A stretch of 64,000 nucleotides of DNA from SAR202 cluster bacterium. Lineage in GTDB: Bacteria; Chloroflexota; Dehalococcoidia; Lucifugimonadales; Lucifugimonadaceae. Position numbers and translations under genes: made by a program. A model generated the notes under the pieces. It did no database searches, was not told the DNA's origin, and saw only the letters and a program-made list of their open reading frames with translations. This document shows positions 61,222 through 64,000 of the stretch, one piece after another (the first letter of the stretch is position 1; every line of letters starts with the position of its first letter). The DNA lies in the NCBI GenBank assembly GCA_016872495.1, contig VGZT01000001.1:62001-126000 (forward strand), in the 5' to 3' direction.

Positions 61222-62313
61222 TTGAAAGCCGCAGTCCTTTACAAGGCAGGAGAGCCTCTGAGGGTCGAAGAGGTCCGCATGGACCCGCCCAAGAATGGCG
61301 AGGTGTTGATTCGCATCGGCGCCGCTGGCATATGCGCAAGCGACCACCACGTGATGCAGGGGACCGCGTCATTCCCGTTGCCGATCGTACTGGGCCATGA
61401 AGGCGCGGGCACGGTCGAGCAGGTCGGCCCTGGGGTCAGTCGCGTCAAACCTGGCGACCGGTGCATTTTGTCGTTTGCCCCCAGCTGCGGGTGGTGCCAC
61501 TACTGCCGGACTGGGATGGGGCAGTTGTGCGCGACCCATCGAGCGACAGGTTCCAGGATGTTCGACAACACCGTCCGATTGCACGCCGGCAAAGAGGACC
61601 TCTTCCAGATGCAGAAGCTGGGAGTGTTCGCGGAGCAGGCGGTGGTGCCGCAGGAGGCCTGCTTCCCGATCCCTGCAAAAGTCCCGATGGAGGTCGCCGC
61701 GCTCATCGGTTGTTGCGTGACAACCGGGGTCGGCGCACTGATCAACCGGCACGGGGTCGAGGCCGGCGCGACGGTCGCCGTGTTCGGTTGCGGGGGCGTC
61801 GGGTTGAACGTGATTCAGGGCGCACGGCTGTTGAGCGCCGCCAAAGTCATCGCGGTCGATATCCATGATCACAAGCTGGAGTTCGCTTACCGGTTTGGCG
61901 CCACGCACATCGTCAATGGCAAGCGCGAGGACGCGGTGGAAGCGATCCGTCGGGTAACCGGAGGCGGCGCCGACTTCGCGGTTGACAGCTTTGGCAGCCA
62001 GGTGACCACCGGCCAGGCGATCAAGGCGATCAAGACCGGGGGCACGGCCCTGATCGTCGGACTCGCGGCCGCCGGCGAGACCGTGCCGGTCGACATGGTC
62101 GACCTGGTGCGAAACCAGAAGACGGTTGTCGGCAACTATTACGGGGGTGTGAGCCCACAGGAGACGTTCGGCAAGCTGGTCGACTTCTACCTGGCCGGCA
62201 AGGTCGACGTCGAGGGCCTGATCACACGCTCGTACCCGCTGGAGAAGATCAACGAAGGGTTCGAGGCGCTCGCACGTGGCGAAGACGGACGAGGTGTTCT
62301 TGTCTTCAAGTGA
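61222..62313 (+). CDS. Zinc-dependent alcohol dehydrogenase (MDR family)
   Basis: A 363-residue medium-chain dehydrogenase. The catalytic zinc ligands are in ICASDHHVMQG and GHEGAGTVEQVG, the structural zinc Cys in CGWCHYCRTGMGQLC, and the NAD motif is VAVFGCGGVGLNVIQGARLL. The TTG at 61222 has GGGGG upstream and gives a natural start (LKAAVLYKAGEPLRVEEV). The sequence resembles class III/mycothiol-type and aryl-alcohol enzymes. The substrate is unknown. Confidence 0.9.
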   Translation: MKAAVLYKAGEPLRVEEVRMDPPKNGEVLIRIGAAGICASDHHVMQGTASFPLPIVLGHEGAGTVEQVGPGVSRVKPGDRCILSFAPSCGWCHYCRTGMGQLCATHRATGSRMFDNTVRLHAGKEDLFQMQKLGVFAEQAVVPQEACFPIPAKVPMEVAALIGCCVTTGVGALINRHGVEAGATVAVFGCGGVGLNVIQGARLLSAAKVIAVDIHDHKLEFAYRFGATHIVNGKREDAVEAIRRVTGGGADFAVDSFGSQVTTGQAIKAIKTGGTALIVGLAAAGETVPVDMVDLVRNQKTVVGNYYGGVSPQETFGKLVDFYLAGKVDVEGLITRSYPLEKINEGFEALARGEDGRGVLVFK

Positions 62314-62356
62314 CGCGCGAGGCGGAAAGTCCGCGCGCGCTGCAGGGGCCACGCGA

Positions 62357-62388
62357 TTGTGGCAAATTTCACGCAGCGGTGATATATT
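62357..62388 (+). promoter_or_regulatory. Candidate promoter of the nuo operon
   Basis: TATATT (62383-62388) makes a fair -10; TTGTGG (62357-62362) would be a -35 with a long 20-base spacer. The nuoA ATG follows 32 bases later. Confidence 0.4.
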
Positions 62389-62419
62389 CGCCGCAAGCTA
62401 ACTGGATACGGGGACGAGG

Positions 62420-62839
62420 ATGCTGGAAGACTATTTCCGGCAGTACGCGCTGATCGGAATTTTCGCTGCTGTCGCGGTCCTGGTGCCGACCGGCATGCTC
62501 TTGGCTTCCTACCTCGCGTCGCTGGCCCGCATCCGGCCCACCCGGCCCCGGCCGCCCAACTGGCGCGAGTCGCCACCGCCGTACCTGAGGACCTACGAGT
62601 CGGGACTGCAGCCGATCGGCGGCCCCTGGCGCCGGATCAACATCCGGTACTACGCGTTCGGCCTCCTGTTCGTCATCTTCGACATCGAGACCATCTTCCT
62701 GTACCCGTGGGCGGTCGAGTACGGAGTCCTGTCCGCGCGGTTCGGCATCTTCGCGTTCATCGAGGCCCTGATCTTCATAGGGATCCTTGCTATCGGCTGG
62801 GCTTATGCCTGGCGCAAGCGCGCAATGGAGTGGACGTAG
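62420..62839 (+). CDS. nuoA: NADH-quinone oxidoreductase subunit A
   Basis: A 139-residue complex I subunit with three helices. The conserved YESGLQPIG and [13 protein letters not shown] (with Asp-Glu on the cytoplasmic side) are the family signature. It starts the nuo operon and lies three bases before nuoB. Confidence 0.95.
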   Translation: MLEDYFRQYALIGIFAAVAVLVPTGMLLASYLASLARIRPTRPRPPNWRESPPPYLRTYESGLQPIGGPWRRINIRYYAFGLLFVIFDIETIFLYPWAVEYGVLSARFGIFAFIEALIFIGILAIGWAYAWRKRAMEWT

Positions 62840-62842
62840 CCC

Positions 62843-63481
62843 TTGCTTGAACATCACGACCCCCTGGTCATAAGGCCGACGACCGAGAACCCGCTCTATC
62901 GCCAGACGAGCGCGCTCGACATCGAGGAAGGCGCAATCATCAATCAGATGAAGGCGACCCACGTCGAGCAGTTCCCCGACCCGGTAATCGATGTGCCGGC
63001 CGAGTTCCGGCGCAACATCTTCGTCGGCAGCATCGACGCCCTGCTCAACTGGGGAAGGAAGTCGTCGGTCTTCCCGCTGATGATGGGCCTGGCCTGCTGC
63101 TCGTTCGAGATGATCGCAGCGGCGATGTCGCGGTTCGACCTCTCCCGCTTCGGGATGGAGGTCTTCAGGGCGACGCCCCGACAGGCCGACCTGATGATCG
63201 TTTCCGGCACGGTGACCTGGAAGATGGCGCCGGTCGTTCGCAGGCTCTACGATCAGATGGCCGAGCCGCGCTGGGTGATCTCGCAGGGTGTCTGCGCAAC
63301 GTCGGGCGGGCCCTATTTCGAGTCGTATTCGGTTGTCCCCGGCGTGAATAAGATCATTCCGGTCGACGTCTACGTCCCCGGCTGCCCGCCTCGTCCTGAC
63401 GCGCTCATTTACGGGATCATGCAACTGCACGAGAAGATCAAGCGATACAGCGTGGCGGGCCGGGCGGCGGGCCGGGAATGA
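62843..63481 (+). CDS. nuoB: NADH-quinone oxidoreductase subunit B
   Basis: A 212-residue subunit carrying cluster N2. The Cys ligands are seen in [22 protein letters not shown] and [17 protein letters not shown]. The N-terminal about 55 residues (from the TTG at 62843) form an extended tail with an acidic segment. It overlaps nuoC by four bases (ATGA). Confidence 0.95.
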   Translation: MLEHHDPLVIRPTTENPLYRQTSALDIEEGAIINQMKATHVEQFPDPVIDVPAEFRRNIFVGSIDALLNWGRKSSVFPLMMGLACCSFEMIAAAMSRFDLSRFGMEVFRATPRQADLMIVSGTVTWKMAPVVRRLYDQMAEPRWVISQGVCATSGGPYFESYSVVPGVNKIIPVDVYVPGCPPRPDALIYGIMQLHEKIKRYSVAGRAAGRE

Positions 63482-63924
63482 CCGCGCTCATCCCGGGCGA
63501 GCGGATCGCATCCATGATCGCCTCGATCGTGCCTGGTGCCGTTGCCGCCCAGGACCGAGGGGCGGCCTGGATCAGGGCGGAGACCTGGCCGGCGGTGGCG
63601 CGTGGTCTTCGCGACGGCGAGGAAACCGACTTCAAGTTCCTCAGCGCAGTAACCGGCGTTGATTACATCGATCACTATGAGGTCGTCTACCACCTGACCT
63701 CCTTCCGCCTGAACCACCGGGCCGTGGTCAAGGTCCGGTGCGGGGAGGGCAGGGAAGAGCCGGCGGTCCCGAGTTGTGTTCCGGTCTGGCGCGGCGCCGA
63801 CCTCCAGGAGCGCGAGGTCTATGACCTCATGGGGATCCGTTTCGACGGTCACCCGAACCTGAAGCGCGTGATGCTCTGGGAAGGCTTCCCGGGCCACCCG
63901 CACAGGAAGGACTTCCTCCGCTAG
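63478..63924 (+). CDS. nuoC: NADH-quinone oxidoreductase subunit C
   Basis: A 148-residue NuoC (30-kDa subunit). The signature [20 protein letters not shown] followed by [24 protein letters not shown] is complete. The ATG overlaps the nuoB stop codon. It is followed by nuoD after 13 bases. Confidence 0.95.
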   Translation: MTALIPGERIASMIASIVPGAVAAQDRGAAWIRAETWPAVARGLRDGEETDFKFLSAVTGVDYIDHYEVVYHLTSFRLNHRAVVKVRCGEGREEPAVPSCVPVWRGADLQEREVYDLMGIRFDGHPNLKRVMLWEGFPGHPHRKDFLR

Positions 63925-63937
63925 TGGTGACCCGCTG

Positions 63938-64000
63938 ATGTCGATGCGCACCGAGCCCGTCACGGTAAACATCGGGCCGCACCATCCCAGCACGCACGGC
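63938..64000 (+). CDS. nuoD: NADH-quinone oxidoreductase subunit D, 5' part only
   Basis: The first 21 codons from the ATG at 63938 read MSMRTEPVTVNIGPHHPST followed by HG, the N-terminal signature of the 49-kDa subunit (GPxHPSTHG). The rest lies beyond the window. Confidence 0.9.
   Translation, partial: MSMRTEPVTVNIGPHHPSTHG

Overview
The window is high-GC bacterial chromosome, densely packed and without rRNA, tRNA, CRISPR or transposase genes that I can see. It looks like a free-living, respiring member of the Chloroflexota; I infer this and cannot prove it. The support is a quinol:electron acceptor oxidoreductase of the alternative complex III type, a Ccm haem-lyase set, the start of a complex I operon, a formyl-THF ligase/formate dehydrogenase pair, a membrane pyrophosphatase and very frequent TTG starts with short overlaps.

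Region by region. 1-11840 (minus) is one long operon: a small two-helix membrane protein, then alternative complex III (ActA, ActB split into two genes, two NrfD-type subunits, ActD, ActE), then ccmH, ccmF, a CcmI-like gene and a secreted protein cut by the window edge. A near-consensus promoter with two perfect inverted repeats just upstream drives it. 12134-16206 holds a small Tat-signal protein, an E1 alpha/beta pair without E2, a DUF971 protein and a Gfo/Idh/MocA oxidoreductase. 16401-22718 holds radC, the pxpABC 5-oxoprolinase genes followed by a small OadG-like protein and a biotin carrier protein, a cyclase-family hydrolase and a ThiE with an extra N-terminal domain. 22819-29498 holds hppA, fhs and fdhA, whose reading frame crosses an in-frame TGA (selenocysteine) with a clear SECIS hairpin. 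29506-36432 (mainly minus) holds a serine hydrolase, purQ, rpsU, gltX, a bicupin, an RluD-type pseudouridine synthase, lspA and an alpha/beta hydrolase. 36544-41371 holds threonine aldolase, rarA, smr, selA and a GNAT gene. 41484-49836 holds coaE, a MoxR-type ATPase, a Nudix hydrolase, a very large VWA protein and pstSCA without pstB. 49907-56655 holds two related cyclophilins and a complete branched-chain 2-oxoacid dehydrogenase set (E1a, E1b, E2) with lipB and thrC. 56725-64000 holds an orphan xanthine-dehydrogenase-type large subunit, a GNAT, a tandem pair of SelW/Rdx proteins (one with TGA-encoded selenocysteine, one with cysteine), a VOC protein, a zinc alcohol dehydrogenase and nuoABC plus the first codons of nuoD.

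How it fits together. NADH from 2-oxoacid and formate oxidation would enter complex I; quinol would be oxidised by alternative complex III, whose c-type haems are attached by the Ccm proteins encoded in the same operon. selA, a Sec-type formate dehydrogenase and a Sec-type Rdx protein in 64 kb show that this genome decodes UGA as selenocysteine. Ordinary annotation would break both selenoprotein genes, and these are the most rewarding objects in the window.
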